The translations under genes and the position numbers were made by a program. 64,000 bases of DNA from Pseudomonas sp. URIL14HWK12:I12 (GTDB lineage: Bacteria > Pseudomonadota > Gammaproteobacteria > Pseudomonadales > Pseudomonadaceae). This document shows positions 48,764 to 57,964 of the stretch, piece by piece. Each line of letters begins with the position of its first letter. Positions within the stretch are counted from its first letter, which is position 1. The stretch is taken from positions 1 through 64,000 of the forward strand of contig NZ_QEQL01000008.1 in the NCBI RefSeq assembly GCF_003097135.1, written 5' to 3'. Under the pieces are notes generated by a model. The model was given only the letters and a program-made list of their open reading frames with translations. It had not been told where the DNA came from and made no database searches.

Positions 48764-49945
48764 ATGGCAACGGTAGATCGCTGGCTACTGCCGGATGGGA
48801 TCGAAGAAATTCTGCCACCTGAGGCTGCGCGTATCGAGATCGCGCGCCGCAAGGTGCTGGACCTGTTTCAGAACTGGGGCTATGAATTCGTCGTCACTCC
48901 CCATATCGAGTACCTGGAGTCGCTGCTAAGCGCCGCCTCCGACGACCTCGACCTGCGCACGTTCAAGGTAGTAGACCCACTCTCCGGCCGGCAGATGGGC
49001 TTTCGTGCCGATATCACACCGCAGGTTGCACGCATCGACGCCCACGCGCTGCGGCGCAAAGGCCCTAGCCGGCTGTGCTATGCCGGTAGCGTGCTGCACG
49101 CCAAGCCGCGAGCGCTTTCCACCTCTCGTAGCCCGATTCAGCTGGGTGCCGAGCTCTATGGAGACGCCAGCACCAGCAGTGATGTCGAAGTCATCAGCTT
49201 GATGCTGGCCATGCTGGAGCTGTGGCAGGTGCCGGATATCCACATGGACCTGGGCCATGTGGGCATCTATCGCGGCCTGGCTCGGGCTGCCGGGTTATCC
49301 GGTGATGCCGAGCAGCTGCTGTTCGATGCCCTGCAACGCAAGGCCCTCGATGAAGTGACAGAACTGACCGCTCGCCTGCCTGCGGAACTGGCGACCATGC
49401 TGCGGGCCCTGGTGGGCCTGTGCGGTGGGCGCGAAGTGCTGGGCGAAGCCCGCCAGGTGCTGGCACGTGCACCGGGGCCGGTATTGGCCGCGCTCGATGA
49501 GTTGCTCGACATCGCCGAGCGCCTGGCCGCACGCTTCCCCGAGCTGCCCCTGTATTTCGACCTGGGCGAGCTGCGCGGCTATCACTACCACACCGGCGTG
49601 GTATTCGCCGCGTTCGTCCCCAGCGCTGGCGGCTCCATCGCTCAAGGCGGCCGTTACGACGATATTGGCGCTGATTTTGGCAGGGCGCGCCCGGCGACCG
49701 GGTTTTCTACCGACCTGCGCACACTGGTAACCCTGGGCAATGCCGAGGTGGCGTTGCCGGTGGGCGGTATCTGGGCGCCTGAAGCGGGTGACGCGGCCTT
49801 GTGGCAGGCGGTGCGCCGCCTGCGCGAACAAGGCCAGCGTGTGGTTCAGGCCTTGCCTGGGCAGCCGCTGAGTGCGGCGAACGAGGCCGGTTGCGACCGC
49901 CAGTTGGTTTTGCAGGATGGGCAATGGCAGACCGCCGCCCTTTGA
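48764..49945 (+). CDS. hisZ: ATP phosphoribosyltransferase regulatory subunit
   Basis: HisZ is the HisRS-like subunit that activates the short-form HisG in the first step of histidine synthesis. The 393-residue protein has the class II synthetase-like core (LPDGIEEILPPEAARIE, FRADITPQVARIDAH, and GGRYDDIGADFGRARPATGFS) but lacks the C-terminal anticodon-binding domain of a true HisRS, which separates the two. HisG itself is not in the window. ATG 48764 has AAGGGG upstream. It precedes purA by 57 bases. Confidence 0.93.
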   Translation: MATVDRWLLPDGIEEILPPEAARIEIARRKVLDLFQNWGYEFVVTPHIEYLESLLSAASDDLDLRTFKVVDPLSGRQMGFRADITPQVARIDAHALRRKGPSRLCYAGSVLHAKPRALSTSRSPIQLGAELYGDASTSSDVEVISLMLAMLELWQVPDIHMDLGHVGIYRGLARAAGLSGDAEQLLFDALQRKALDEVTELTARLPAELATMLRALVGLCGGREVLGEARQVLARAPGPVLAALDELLDIAERLAARFPELPLYFDLGELRGYHYHTGVVFAAFVPSAGGSIAQGGRYDDIGADFGRARPATGFSTDLRTLVTLGNAEVALPVGGIWAPEAGDAALWQAVRRLREQGQRVVQALPGQPLSAANEAGCDRQLVLQDGQWQTAAL

Positions 49946-50002
49946 TCGAAAGTTTTCCGCCGGCCACGCCGGCAACCGTTTGCGCGAATGAGGACAAGTG
50001 TT

Positions 50003-51295
50003 ATGGGTAAGAATGTCGTCGTCCTGGGCACCCAGTGGGGTGATGAGGGCAAAGGCAAGATCGTCGATCTGCTGACCGAACATGCTGCCGCCGTGGTGCG
50101 CTACCAAGGGGGGCACAACGCTGGCCATACCCTGGTGATCAAGGGCGAGAAGACCGTTCTGCACCTGATCCCTTCCGGGATCCTGCGCGAAGGCGTGAAG
50201 TGCCTGATCGGCAACGGCGTGGTGGTCGCCCCCGATGCGTTGCTGCGCGAGATCACCAAGCTGGAAGAAAAAGGTGTGCCGGTGCGCGAGCGGCTGCGTA
50301 TCAGCCCAGCCTGCCCGTTGATCCTGCAGTACCACGTTGCTCTGGACCAGGCACGTGAGAAGGCTCGTGGCGAGCACAAGATCGGCACCACCGGCCGGGG
50401 GATCGGGCCTGCCTACGAAGACAAGGTCGCGCGTCGTGGCCTTCGCGTCGGCGACCTGTTCCACCGTGAGCGCTTCGCTGCCAAGCTCGGTGAACTGCTG
50501 GACTACCACAACTTCGTGCTGGTCAATTACTACAAGGAAGAGCCGATCGACTTCCAGGCCACGCTCGATCAGTGCATGGCCTATGCCGACGAGCTCGAGC
50601 CGATGATGCAGGACGTTACCGCCGAACTGCACGGCCTGCGCAAAGCCGGCAAGGACATCATGTTCGAAGGTGCGCAGGGCTCGCTGCTGGACATCGACCA
50701 CGGTACCTACCCGTTCGTGACCAGCTCCAACACCACCGCTGGGGGCATCTCGACCGGCTCGGGTTTTGGCCCGATGTACCTGGACTACATCCTCGGTATC
50801 ACCAAGGCTTACACCACCCGCGTCGGCTCCGGGCCGTTCCCGACCGAGCTGTTCGACGACACCGGCGCCTACCTGGCCAAGCGCGGGCATGAGTTCGGCG
50901 CCACCACCGGGCGCGCACGCCGTTGCGGCTGGTTCGATGCGATCATCCTGCGCCGTGCCATCGAAATCAACAGCATCTCGGGCCTGTGCCTGACCAAGCT
51001 GGACGTGCTGGACGGCCTGGAAACCATCCGCATTTGCGTCGGCTACAAGAACGAGGCTGGCGATGTGATCGAAGCCCCGACCGATGCCGACAGCTACGTT
51101 GGCCTGGTGCCGGTCTATGAAGAAATGCCGGGCTGGAGCGAGAACACCGTCGGGGCCAAGTCGCTGGACGCGCTGCCTGCCAACGCCGTGGCCTACATCA
51201 AACGCCTGGAAGAGCTGGTAGGTGCACCGATAGACATCATTTCTACCGGCCCTGACCGCGACGAAACCATCGTGCTGCGCCACCCCTTCAACTAA
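50003..51295 (+). CDS. purA: adenylosuccinate synthetase
   Basis: PurA condenses IMP and aspartate with GTP to give adenylosuccinate, the first committed step to AMP. The 430-residue protein starts MGKNVVVLGTQWGDEGKGK (P-loop Asp/Lys residues about 12-19), and has NAGHTLV, TGRGIGPAYEDK, FEGAQGSLLDIDHGTYPFVT and GARRCGW-type (GRARRCGWFD) segments. ATG 50003 has GAGG upstream; five extra codons upstream were not accepted. Confidence 0.97.
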   Translation: MGKNVVVLGTQWGDEGKGKIVDLLTEHAAAVVRYQGGHNAGHTLVIKGEKTVLHLIPSGILREGVKCLIGNGVVVAPDALLREITKLEEKGVPVRERLRISPACPLILQYHVALDQAREKARGEHKIGTTGRGIGPAYEDKVARRGLRVGDLFHRERFAAKLGELLDYHNFVLVNYYKEEPIDFQATLDQCMAYADELEPMMQDVTAELHGLRKAGKDIMFEGAQGSLLDIDHGTYPFVTSSNTTAGGISTGSGFGPMYLDYILGITKAYTTRVGSGPFPTELFDDTGAYLAKRGHEFGATTGRARRCGWFDAIILRRAIEINSISGLCLTKLDVLDGLETIRICVGYKNEAGDVIEAPTDADSYVGLVPVYEEMPGWSENTVGAKSLDALPANAVAYIKRLEELVGAPIDIISTGPDRDETIVLRHPFN

Positions 51296-51379
51296 GGCGC
51301 GGCCGCTTCAAGCGGCAGGCCGGCGGCCAAAGCGGGCTGGCTTGGCCTTCAGGTTTGCCGCGATAAGCTTGTGGTTGCA

Positions 51380-51410
51380 CAAAGGGCCCTCACGGGGCCC
51401 TTTGTTTTTT
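51380..51410 (+). terminator. rho-independent terminator after purA
   Basis: CAAAGGGCCC (51380-51389), a 5-base loop, GGGCCCTTTG (51395-51404), then TTTTTT: a perfect 10-bp stem. Confidence 0.95.
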
Positions 51411-51506
51411 GGCGCCAAATCAGCTGCAACGGCACGGCGTTTGCTGTATAGAAACTCTGAACAAGAAAGCCATTATATTGATGGCGTGCGAGCAGAGGAT
51501 CTTACC

Positions 51507-53441
51507 GTGTCGGCCGTTCTCTCGTTGTTGCGCAGCCGCTTGCTGCTACCCGTCTTCATTGCTTTGGGGCTTGCACTTTTAGTGCAGGTAATCGTGGCCG
51601 TTGCGCTGACCCGGAGCACGGTAGGGGCTCTGGAGCAGGATCTAGGGCAACGCATGAGCGCTGACAGCCAGCGGTTGAGCGGTGAACTCGACAGCGCCAG
51701 CCGCGAAGTGACCAGCGGCCTCGATGAGCTGTCGGCCTCTACTCGCAAAACGCTGGCTGCCGGGCTTACCAGCCGCCTCCACGATGAGCAGCAGAAACTG
51801 CGAGAGACCCTTGAGCAAAACCTTAAGGACTCCGCCAATGATATGGCGCTGCTGTTGGCCTCGGTGGCGCCCAGGGCGATCTGGGACAACGACATCCCAA
51901 CCCTTTCTGAATTCGCCCGCCGCGCACAGCGCAACCCTGATGTGCTGTTCGTGGTGTACGACGATGCGCAAGGTGAGCACCTTACCCGTTACCTGAACCG
52001 AGACAACCCGATCGTGCAGCGATTGGTCAATAGCGGTGAGGGTGAGCGGGCGATGGACAAAGCGCTGAGTGCCGCCCCCAAGGACCCCGGGGTGTATTAC
52101 ACCGAGCAGTCGATCAACCCTAACGGTGTAGAGATCGGCAAAATACGTATGGCGGTGTCGACCGCTTCGGTGGATGCCCAGCTGGCGGCGCTCGATCAAC
52201 GCTTCAGCACGCTGATCTCCAGCAGCGATCGTTTGGTAGGCGAAAGTGTTTCTGGCGCCGCCGCGCAAAGCGGCAAAGTGCTGCGTGACCGATTGCAGGC
52301 GGCCCAGGGCGCCGCTGAGTCCATGCAGGCCAACACACACAGCGCGGTTTCGGCGGCTGCCGAAACGCTGCGCTGGCGTATCGGATTGGGGCTGGCCGTA
52401 GTCGGTATTCTGGTGTTGCTGGTGGTAGCGGTGGTGCTGGGCCGGCGAGTATTGAGCAAGTTGCGCTTGCTGATCGTGGCGCTGAATGACCTGGCTGCCG
52501 GGGAGGGCGATCTCACCCGCCGAGTCAGCATCGATAGCCATGACGAAATCGGCGAGATGGCAGGTTCGGTCAACCGCTTCATCGACAAGCTCCAGCCCAT
52601 CGTGCGAGAAGCCGGCGAGGTTGCCCAGCGCACCGGTGTGGAAATCAATGCCATGGCCCAGCGCAGCGCCGGTGCCGGCCAGGCGGCGGCTCGCCAGCGA
52701 GACGAAGTGGCAGCGAGCCTGGATGCGCTTTCTACCATGGCCGACGAAGCCCAGGCCGAAAGCCAGGCTATGCGAGCGGCGTTGGCTCAGGTCGCTGAAA
52801 TCCGGCAGGCTACCGACGAAACCACCAAGGCCTCCAATCAGGTCGGCACCTTGATCGAGGCACTGGCCGGGCAGGTTCAGACCGGCTCACGGGTGATCGA
52901 GCGGCTGGCCGACCAGAGCCAGCAGATCGAGGTGGTGTTGGAGGTCATCCATGGGATCGCCGAGCAAACCAACCTATTGGCCCTGAACGCTGCCATCGAA
53001 GCGGCGCGAGCGGGGGAAACCGGGCGCGGGTTTGCGGTGGTGGCTGACGAGGTGCGGGCTTTGGCGAGCAAGACGCAAAGCTCCACCGGCGATATCCAGG
53101 CCCATATCGTCGCCTTGCAGGCGGGGGCGAAGGAAGCCGTAAGCGCCATCGGCCAGGCTGGCAAGCAGGCCAGTGAGGGGCTACTGGTATTGCGCGACAG
53201 CGCCCGCTTGCAGCAGACGGTTCAAGCGTCGGTGCAGGAGATTCACGCCGCTATCGGATTGGCCACCCGGGCAGCCGAGCATCAGGCCGAGGGCGCACAT
53301 GCGGTCAAGAGCCGTGTGGAGGTGATCCACTCGCAGGCTGAGCGCTCGGCGCAGGCGGTGATGGAAACCACGGCCAGCAGCCAGGTGTTGGACGGGTTGG
53401 CTGCGCAATTGAAAGCAAGCCTTGGCCAATTCAAGGCCTGA
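51507..53441 (+). CDS. methyl-accepting chemotaxis protein, large periplasmic sensor
   Basis: A chemoreceptor of 644 residues. TM1 is at about 12-34, a periplasmic region of about 250 residues follows (helical start, then a mixed alpha/beta part with VLFVVYDDAQGEHLTRYLN that resembles a PAS-like or sCache-type sensor), TM2 at about 290-313, then HAMP and the signalling hairpin with AEQTNLLALNAAIEAARAGE. The start is GTG 51507, preceded by AGAGGAT; the frame runs open to 51342 through the purA terminator, which excludes the longer form. The ligand is unknown. It shares only the signalling domain with the receptor at 1041-2621. Confidence 0.92.
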   Translation: MSAVLSLLRSRLLLPVFIALGLALLVQVIVAVALTRSTVGALEQDLGQRMSADSQRLSGELDSASREVTSGLDELSASTRKTLAAGLTSRLHDEQQKLRETLEQNLKDSANDMALLLASVAPRAIWDNDIPTLSEFARRAQRNPDVLFVVYDDAQGEHLTRYLNRDNPIVQRLVNSGEGERAMDKALSAAPKDPGVYYTEQSINPNGVEIGKIRMAVSTASVDAQLAALDQRFSTLISSSDRLVGESVSGAAAQSGKVLRDRLQAAQGAAESMQANTHSAVSAAAETLRWRIGLGLAVVGILVLLVVAVVLGRRVLSKLRLLIVALNDLAAGEGDLTRRVSIDSHDEIGEMAGSVNRFIDKLQPIVREAGEVAQRTGVEINAMAQRSAGAGQAAARQRDEVAASLDALSTMADEAQAESQAMRAALAQVAEIRQATDETTKASNQVGTLIEALAGQVQTGSRVIERLADQSQQIEVVLEVIHGIAEQTNLLALNAAIEAARAGETGRGFAVVADEVRALASKTQSSTGDIQAHIVALQAGAKEAVSAIGQAGKQASEGLLVLRDSARLQQTVQASVQEIHAAIGLATRAAEHQAEGAHAVKSRVEVIHSQAERSAQAVMETTASSQVLDGLAAQLKASLGQFKA

Positions 53442-53445
53442 AACG

Positions 53446-53474
53446 AAAAAACCCGCTCAATGAGCGGGTTTTTG
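53446..53474. terminator. bidirectional terminator between the chemoreceptor gene and tRNA-Leu
   Basis: A-run, ACCCGCT, CAATG-type loop, AGCGGGT, T-run. It serves the plus-strand chemoreceptor gene and, read on the minus strand, the tRNA gene. Confidence 0.9.
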
Positions 53475-53484
53475 TATTCGAAAT

Positions 53485-53571
53485 TGGTGCCCAGGAGAAG
53501 ACTCGAACTTCCACGACCGTAAGGTCACCAGCACCTGAAGCTGGCGTGTCTACCAATTTCACCACCTGGGC
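53485..53571 (-). tRNA. tRNA-Leu(CAG)
   Basis: The minus strand reads GCCCAGG at the 5' end and CCTGGGC-A-CCA at the 3' end, so the acceptor stem and encoded CCA are complete. The anticodon stem CCAGC/GCTGG encloses TTCAGGT, giving anticodon CAG (decodes CUG). A long variable arm (GACCTTACGGTC region) and the GTTCGAGTC T-loop fit a class II tRNA-Leu. Its length is 87 bases. It is monocistronic, with its own promoter and terminator. Confidence 0.97.
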
Positions 53572-53581
53572 AATGGCGCGC

Positions 53582-53610
53582 ACTATACGGCGCAGGTTTT
53601 GGGCTGTAAA
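53582..53610 (-). promoter_or_regulatory. promoter of tRNA-Leu
   Basis: On the minus strand TTTACA (53610-53605), 17 bases, TATAGT (53587-53582), followed by a GC-rich discriminator (GCGCGCC), which is typical of stringently controlled stable-RNA promoters. Confidence 0.75.
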
Positions 53611-53752
53611 CCCCTGAGCGTAAAAATCTTTTTCGTATCGCCCCCTCGGGGCTAAAAAGCTATGTACAGGGCTGTCAAACCCTTGTATTTCCGGTTTCAA
53701 TGCAGCTATGCCACACTAACCCGCATTATATGCACAAGGTGAACCTTATCTA

Positions 53753-56338
53753 ATGGCCGACTGGCAGTCCCTCGACCCCGAGGCCGCTCGCGAAGCGGAA
53801 AAATACGACAATCCCATCCCTAGCCGCGAACTGATCCTCCAGCACCTGGCTGATCGCGGCTCGCCCGCCAGTCGTGAACAGCTGGCCGATGAATTCGGCT
53901 TGCACGAAGAAGACCAGATCGAAGCTCTGCGCCGTCGCCTGCGCGCCATGGAGCGCGATGCCCAACTGATCTTCACGCGCCGGGGCACTTATGCCCCCGT
54001 CGATAAGCTCGACCTGATCGCTGGGCGCGTGAGCGGCCACCGTGATGGCTTCGGCTTCCTGATCCCGGACGACGGCAGCGACGACCTGTTTTTGAGCCCC
54101 GCCCAGATGCGCACTGTGTTCGATGGAGACCGCGCCCTGGCACGGGTTTCCGGCACCGACCGCCGCGGCCGCCGCGAAGGCGCGCTGGTGGAGGTCGTCA
54201 GCCGAGGCCACGAAACGATCGTTGGCCGCTACTTCGAAGAGGGCGGCATCGGCTTCGTGCAGCCAGACAACCCCAAGGTGCAGCAGGAAGTGCTGGTCAC
54301 CCAAGGGCGCAACAATGGCGCCAAGATCGGCCAGTTCGTCGAAATTCGCATCACCCACTGGCCCACCCAGCGGTTCCAGGCCCAGGGTGACGTGGTGGAA
54401 GTGCTGGGCAACTACATGGCGCCAGGCATGGAAATCGACGTTGCCCTGCGCAGCTACGACATTCCCCATGTGTGGCCTGAGGGCGTGACCCGTGAGGCCT
54501 CGAAGCTCAAGTCCTATGTAGAGGAAAAGCACAAGGAGCACCGCGTCGACCTGCGCGCGCTGCCCTTCGTGACCATCGATGGCGAAGACGCTCGCGACTT
54601 CGACGACGCCGTTTTCTGCGAGCCACTGGGCAAGCTCAAGATGTTCAGCGGCGGCTGGCGCCTGTATGTGGCCATCGCCGATGTGTCCAGCTACGTGAAG
54701 GTCGGCTCGGCGCTCGACAACGAAGCGCAAGTGCGCGGCAACTCGGTGTATTTCCCGGAGCGCGTAGTGCCGATGCTGCCCGAGGAGCTGTCCAACGGGC
54801 TGTGCTCGTTGAACCCAAAGGTCGACCGGCTGGCCATGGTCTGCGAGATGACCATGAACAAGACCGGGCAGATGGTCGACTACAAGTTCTATGAGGCGGT
54901 GATCCACTCCCATGCACGGCTGACCTACAACAAGGTCAGCACGATGCTCGAGCATGCTCGCACCAGCGAGGCCAAGGGCCTGCGTGAGGAGTATGCCGAG
55001 GTGGTTCCGCACCTCAAGCAGCTCCATGCCCTCTACAAGGTGCTGATCGGCGCGCGGCACGTGCGCGGTGCGATCGACTTCGAGACCCAGGAAACCCGCA
55101 TCATTTTCGGTGCCGAGCGCAAGATCGCCGAGATCCGCCCGACCCAACGCAACGACGCGCACAAGCTGATCGAGGAATGCATGCTGGCGGCCAACGTTGC
55201 CACTGCAGCGTTCTTCCAGAAGCACGAGATCCCTGCGCTGTACCGCGTGCACGATGGCCCGCCCCCCGAGCGCCTGGAAAAACTGCGTGCCTTTCTGGGC
55301 GAGTTGGGCCTGTCCCTGCACAAGGGCAAGGATGGCCCGACGCCCAAGGACTACCAGCAGCTGCTCGAAAGCATCAAGGATCGCCCGGATTTTCAGCTCA
55401 TCCAGACGGTCATGCTGCGCTCGCTCAGCCAGGCGGTGTACACCTCGCAGAACAATGGCCACTTCGGCCTGAACTACGAGGCCTACACCCACTTCACCTC
55501 ACCGATCCGCCGCTACCCCGATTTGCTGGTGCACCGCGCCATTCGCAGCGTGATTCGTTCACGCCGGGAAACCCCTCACGTGGTGCGGGCAGGCGCCGCG
55601 AGCATGCCCAAAGCGAAGCTTTATCCATACGATGAAGCGGCGCTGGAGCAACTGGGCGAGCAATGCTCGATGACCGAGCGTCGTGCCGACGAAGCGACCC
55701 GTGATGTCGTCAACTGGCTCAAATGCGAATACATGCGCGACCGCGTGGGTGAGAGCTTCCCGGGCGTGATCACCGCAACAACGGGTTTCGGCCTGTTCGT
55801 CGAGCTCAAGGACATCTACGTCGAGGGCCTGGTGCACGTTTCGGCGTTGCCCGGTGACTATTACCATTACGATCAGGTTCACCACCGCCTCACCGGTGAG
55901 CGCACCGGGCGCAGCTTCCGCCTGGGCGATACGGTAGATGTGCGCGTGATGCGGGTTGACCTTGACGAGCGCAAGATCGATTTCGAGCTGGCCGACTCCA
56001 CGGCCAAAACCGAAACACGCAAGCGCAGCACGAAGAAAGAGGCGGCCCCGGCCGATCCCCAGTCACAGTTCGATCAGTTGCCTGCTGCCGAAGCGGCCAA
56101 GCCGCGCAAGCGCAAGGCTGAAAAAGACCCGGCTGTGGCCGATGCCTACCACTCGTCTCACGCCGTCGCCAACAACACTGAGGTGCGCAAGAGCCGTGAG
56201 ATGAAAAAGGCGTTGATGTCCGAGGCGCGCCACGGTGGTAACAAGCCCGCTTCATCGAGCAAGAAGGCCGAAGGGAAGCCGACCAAGCACCGCAAAGGGG
56301 CGTCCAAGTCGCGCAGCAGCAGTAAAGGTAAAGCATGA
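53753..56338 (+). CDS. rnr: ribonuclease R
   Basis: RNase R is a 3'-5' exoribonuclease that can unwind structured RNA, active in rRNA and mRNA quality control. The 861-residue protein has an N-terminal winged helix (about 20-85), two cold-shock OB domains, the RNB catalytic domain with acidic residues D276-x2-D279-x2-D282-x-D284-D285, an S1 domain (about 650-730), and a Lys/Arg/Ser-rich tail that in relatives aids helicase activity. A TATAT element lies near 53727. ATG 53753 gives MADWQSLDPEAARE. It overlaps rlmB by 4 bases. Confidence 0.97.
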   Translation: MADWQSLDPEAAREAEKYDNPIPSRELILQHLADRGSPASREQLADEFGLHEEDQIEALRRRLRAMERDAQLIFTRRGTYAPVDKLDLIAGRVSGHRDGFGFLIPDDGSDDLFLSPAQMRTVFDGDRALARVSGTDRRGRREGALVEVVSRGHETIVGRYFEEGGIGFVQPDNPKVQQEVLVTQGRNNGAKIGQFVEIRITHWPTQRFQAQGDVVEVLGNYMAPGMEIDVALRSYDIPHVWPEGVTREASKLKSYVEEKHKEHRVDLRALPFVTIDGEDARDFDDAVFCEPLGKLKMFSGGWRLYVAIADVSSYVKVGSALDNEAQVRGNSVYFPERVVPMLPEELSNGLCSLNPKVDRLAMVCEMTMNKTGQMVDYKFYEAVIHSHARLTYNKVSTMLEHARTSEAKGLREEYAEVVPHLKQLHALYKVLIGARHVRGAIDFETQETRIIFGAERKIAEIRPTQRNDAHKLIEECMLAANVATAAFFQKHEIPALYRVHDGPPPERLEKLRAFLGELGLSLHKGKDGPTPKDYQQLLESIKDRPDFQLIQTVMLRSLSQAVYTSQNNGHFGLNYEAYTHFTSPIRRYPDLLVHRAIRSVIRSRRETPHVVRAGAASMPKAKLYPYDEAALEQLGEQCSMTERRADEATRDVVNWLKCEYMRDRVGESFPGVITATTGFGLFVELKDIYVEGLVHVSALPGDYYHYDQVHHRLTGERTGRSFRLGDTVDVRVMRVDLDERKIDFELADSTAKTETRKRSTKKEAAPADPQSQFDQLPAAEAAKPRKRKAEKDPAVADAYHSSHAVANNTEVRKSREMKKALMSEARHGGNKPASSSKKAEGKPTKHRKGASKSRSSSKGKA

Positions 56339-57084
56339 GCCAGCTGGAAAAAATCTACGGCGTTCACGCCGTCGAGGCCCTGTTGCGGCACCACCCCAAG
56401 CGGGTTAAGCAGATTTGGCTGTCCGAGGGCCGGAGCGAGCCTCGCGTGCAGGCCTTGCTCGAGCTGGCGGGGCAATACCGCGTCGCGATCGGCGCTGTTG
56501 ACCGCAAGGAAATGGACACCTGGGTTGAGGGCGTCCACCAGGGCGTCGTGGCCGAGGTGAGCCCGAGCCAGGTATGGGGTGAGGCAATGCTCGAGGAGCT
56601 GCTCGAGCGCAGTGAAACCCCGCCCCTGTTGCTGGTGCTCGATGGCGTGACCGACCCGCACAACCTTGGCGCCTGCCTGCGCAGCGCCGATGCCGCGGGC
56701 GTGACGGCCGTCATCGTGCCCAAGGACAAATCCGCAACGCTCACCGCGGTCGTGCGCAAGGTCGCCTGCGGCGCGGCGGAAGTCGTACCCCTGGTGGCTG
56801 TGACCAATCTCGCGCGTACGCTCGAGAAGCTGCAGCAGCGCGGGTTGTGGGTCGTCGGGACGGCCGGCGAGGCGCAGACGCTGATCTATGACCAGGACCT
56901 CACCGGCCCGTTGGTGATGGTGATGGGCGCCGAGGGCAAGGGCATGCGCAGGCTGACCCGCGAGCATTGCGATTACCTGGTCAAGCTGCCCATGGGTGGC
57001 AGTGTCAGCAGCCTGAACGTGTCAGTGGCCACCGGCGTCTGCCTGTTCGAAGCGGTGCGCCAGCGCCGGCCATTGCTCAAATAA
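56335..57084 (+). CDS. rlmB: 23S rRNA Gm2251 2'-O-methyltransferase
   Basis: RlmB methylates the ribose of G2251 in the 23S P-loop. The 249-residue SPOUT protein has an N-terminal RNA-binding domain (KIYGVHAVEALLRHHPKRV) and the three SpoU motifs: GVTDPHNLGACLRSADAAG, MGAEGKGMRRL, and LPMGGSVSSLNVSVATGVCLFE. It starts ATGA within the rnr stop, so the two are translated together. Confidence 0.97.
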   Translation: MSQLEKIYGVHAVEALLRHHPKRVKQIWLSEGRSEPRVQALLELAGQYRVAIGAVDRKEMDTWVEGVHQGVVAEVSPSQVWGEAMLEELLERSETPPLLLVLDGVTDPHNLGACLRSADAAGVTAVIVPKDKSATLTAVVRKVACGAAEVVPLVAVTNLARTLEKLQQRGLWVVGTAGEAQTLIYDQDLTGPLVMVMGAEGKGMRRLTREHCDYLVKLPMGGSVSSLNVSVATGVCLFEAVRQRRPLLK

Positions 57085-57097
57085 TCGCCAGTTCTCC

Positions 57098-57126
57098 TTG
57101 CTTCGCCCGAAGCGCTTCTCTACAAT
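57098..57126 (+). promoter_or_regulatory. rpsF operon promoter
   Basis: TTGCTT (57098-57103), 17 bases, TACAAT (57121-57126), in the rlmB-rpsF gap, followed by a GC-rich start region (GCGCGCC). The leader to rpsF is about 110 bases. Confidence 0.7.
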
Positions 57127-57197
57127 TGCGCGCCTTGCCCGTTGCGGCAGGGCCAGCCCTGCCTCGAGCCGAGGCAGGCTAGAAGAACATCCACTCC

Positions 57198-57227
57198 TTG
57201 TCTGATCGCGAAAGCGGCAGGCTACAA
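57198..57227 (+). promoter_or_regulatory. leader hairpin ahead of rpsF, candidate S6:S18 autoregulatory site
   Basis: TTGT (57198-57201) pairs with ACAA (57224-57227), inner TG/CA pairs follow, and CGC-GAAA-GCG closes with a GNRA loop, leaving internal loops. It ends a few bases before the AAGGAG of rpsF. S6:S18-binding leaders are known ahead of rpsF in many bacteria; that this is one is an inference. Confidence 0.4.
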
Positions 57228-57243
57228 CCCGTAAGGAGCATTC

Positions 57244-57669
57244 ATGCGTCATTACGAAATCATCTTTCTGGTTCACCCGGATCAGAGCGAGCAAGTCGGC
57301 GGCATGGTCGAGCGTTACACCAAGCTGATCGAAGAAGAAGGTGGCAAGATCCACCGCCTGGAAGACTGGGGCCGTCGTCAACTGGCCTACGCAATCGACA
57401 ACGTTCACAAGGCTCACTACGTGATGCTGAACGTCGAGTGCTCCGGCAAAGCCCTGGCTGAGCTGGAAGACAACTTCCGCTACAACGACGCCGTTATCCG
57501 CAACCTGATCATCCGTCGCGACGAAGCCGTTACCGGCCCATCCGAGATGCTGAAGGCTGAAGAGAACCGCAGCGAGCGCCGTGAGCGTCGCGAGCGTCCT
57601 GAGAACGCTGACAGCGCCGAAGGCGACGACAGCGACAACAGCGACAGCAACGACAACGCTGACGAGTAA
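57244..57669 (+). CDS. rpsF: 30S ribosomal protein S6
   Basis: S6 binds S18 on the platform of the 30S subunit. The 141-residue protein has the ferredoxin-like fold (MRHYEIIFLVHPDQ, DWGRRQLAYAI, ECSGKALAELEDNFRYND) and an unusually rich tail: an Arg/Glu stretch (SERRERRERPE) and then Asp/Ser/Asn repeats ending NADE. In Pseudomonas, RimK adds glutamates to the S6 C-terminus; the acidic tail fits such a substrate. AAGGAG precedes ATG 57244. Confidence 0.98.
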   Translation: MRHYEIIFLVHPDQSEQVGGMVERYTKLIEEEGGKIHRLEDWGRRQLAYAIDNVHKAHYVMLNVECSGKALAELEDNFRYNDAVIRNLIIRRDEAVTGPSEMLKAEENRSERRERRERPENADSAEGDDSDNSDSNDNADE

Positions 57670-57697
57670 TCCACGGATCTTTAGAGGAGCCTGTTAA

Positions 57698-57928
57698 ATG
57701 GCACGTTTCTTCCGCCGTCGTAAATTCTGCCGTTTCACCGCAGAAAACGTCAAAGAGATCGATTACAAGGATCTCAACACCCTGAAAGCTTACGTATCCG
57801 AAACCGGCAAGATCGTTCCTAGCCGCATCACCGGTACCAAAGCCCGTTATCAGCGTCAGCTGGCCACCGCTATCAAGCGCGCCCGCTTCCTGGCCCTGCT
57901 GCCTTACACCGACAGCCACGGCCGCTGA
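57698..57928 (+). CDS. rpsR: 30S ribosomal protein S18
   Basis: S18 forms a heterodimer with S6 on the 30S platform. The 76-residue protein MARFFRRRKFCRFTAENVKEID has the family length, the N-terminal basic patch and KARYQRQLATAIKRARFLALLPY at the end. It lies 28 bases after rpsF with AGAGGAG upstream. Confidence 0.98.
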   Translation: MARFFRRRKFCRFTAENVKEIDYKDLNTLKAYVSETGKIVPSRITGTKARYQRQLATAIKRARFLALLPYTDSHGR

Positions 57929-57964
57929 GACCAGGCTTTAAGTACGCAGTAAAAGGATAGATCC

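Noticed and set aside
53750..55492. 580-codon minus-strand open frame
   Set aside because: Antisense to rnr; composition reflects complementary codon bias.
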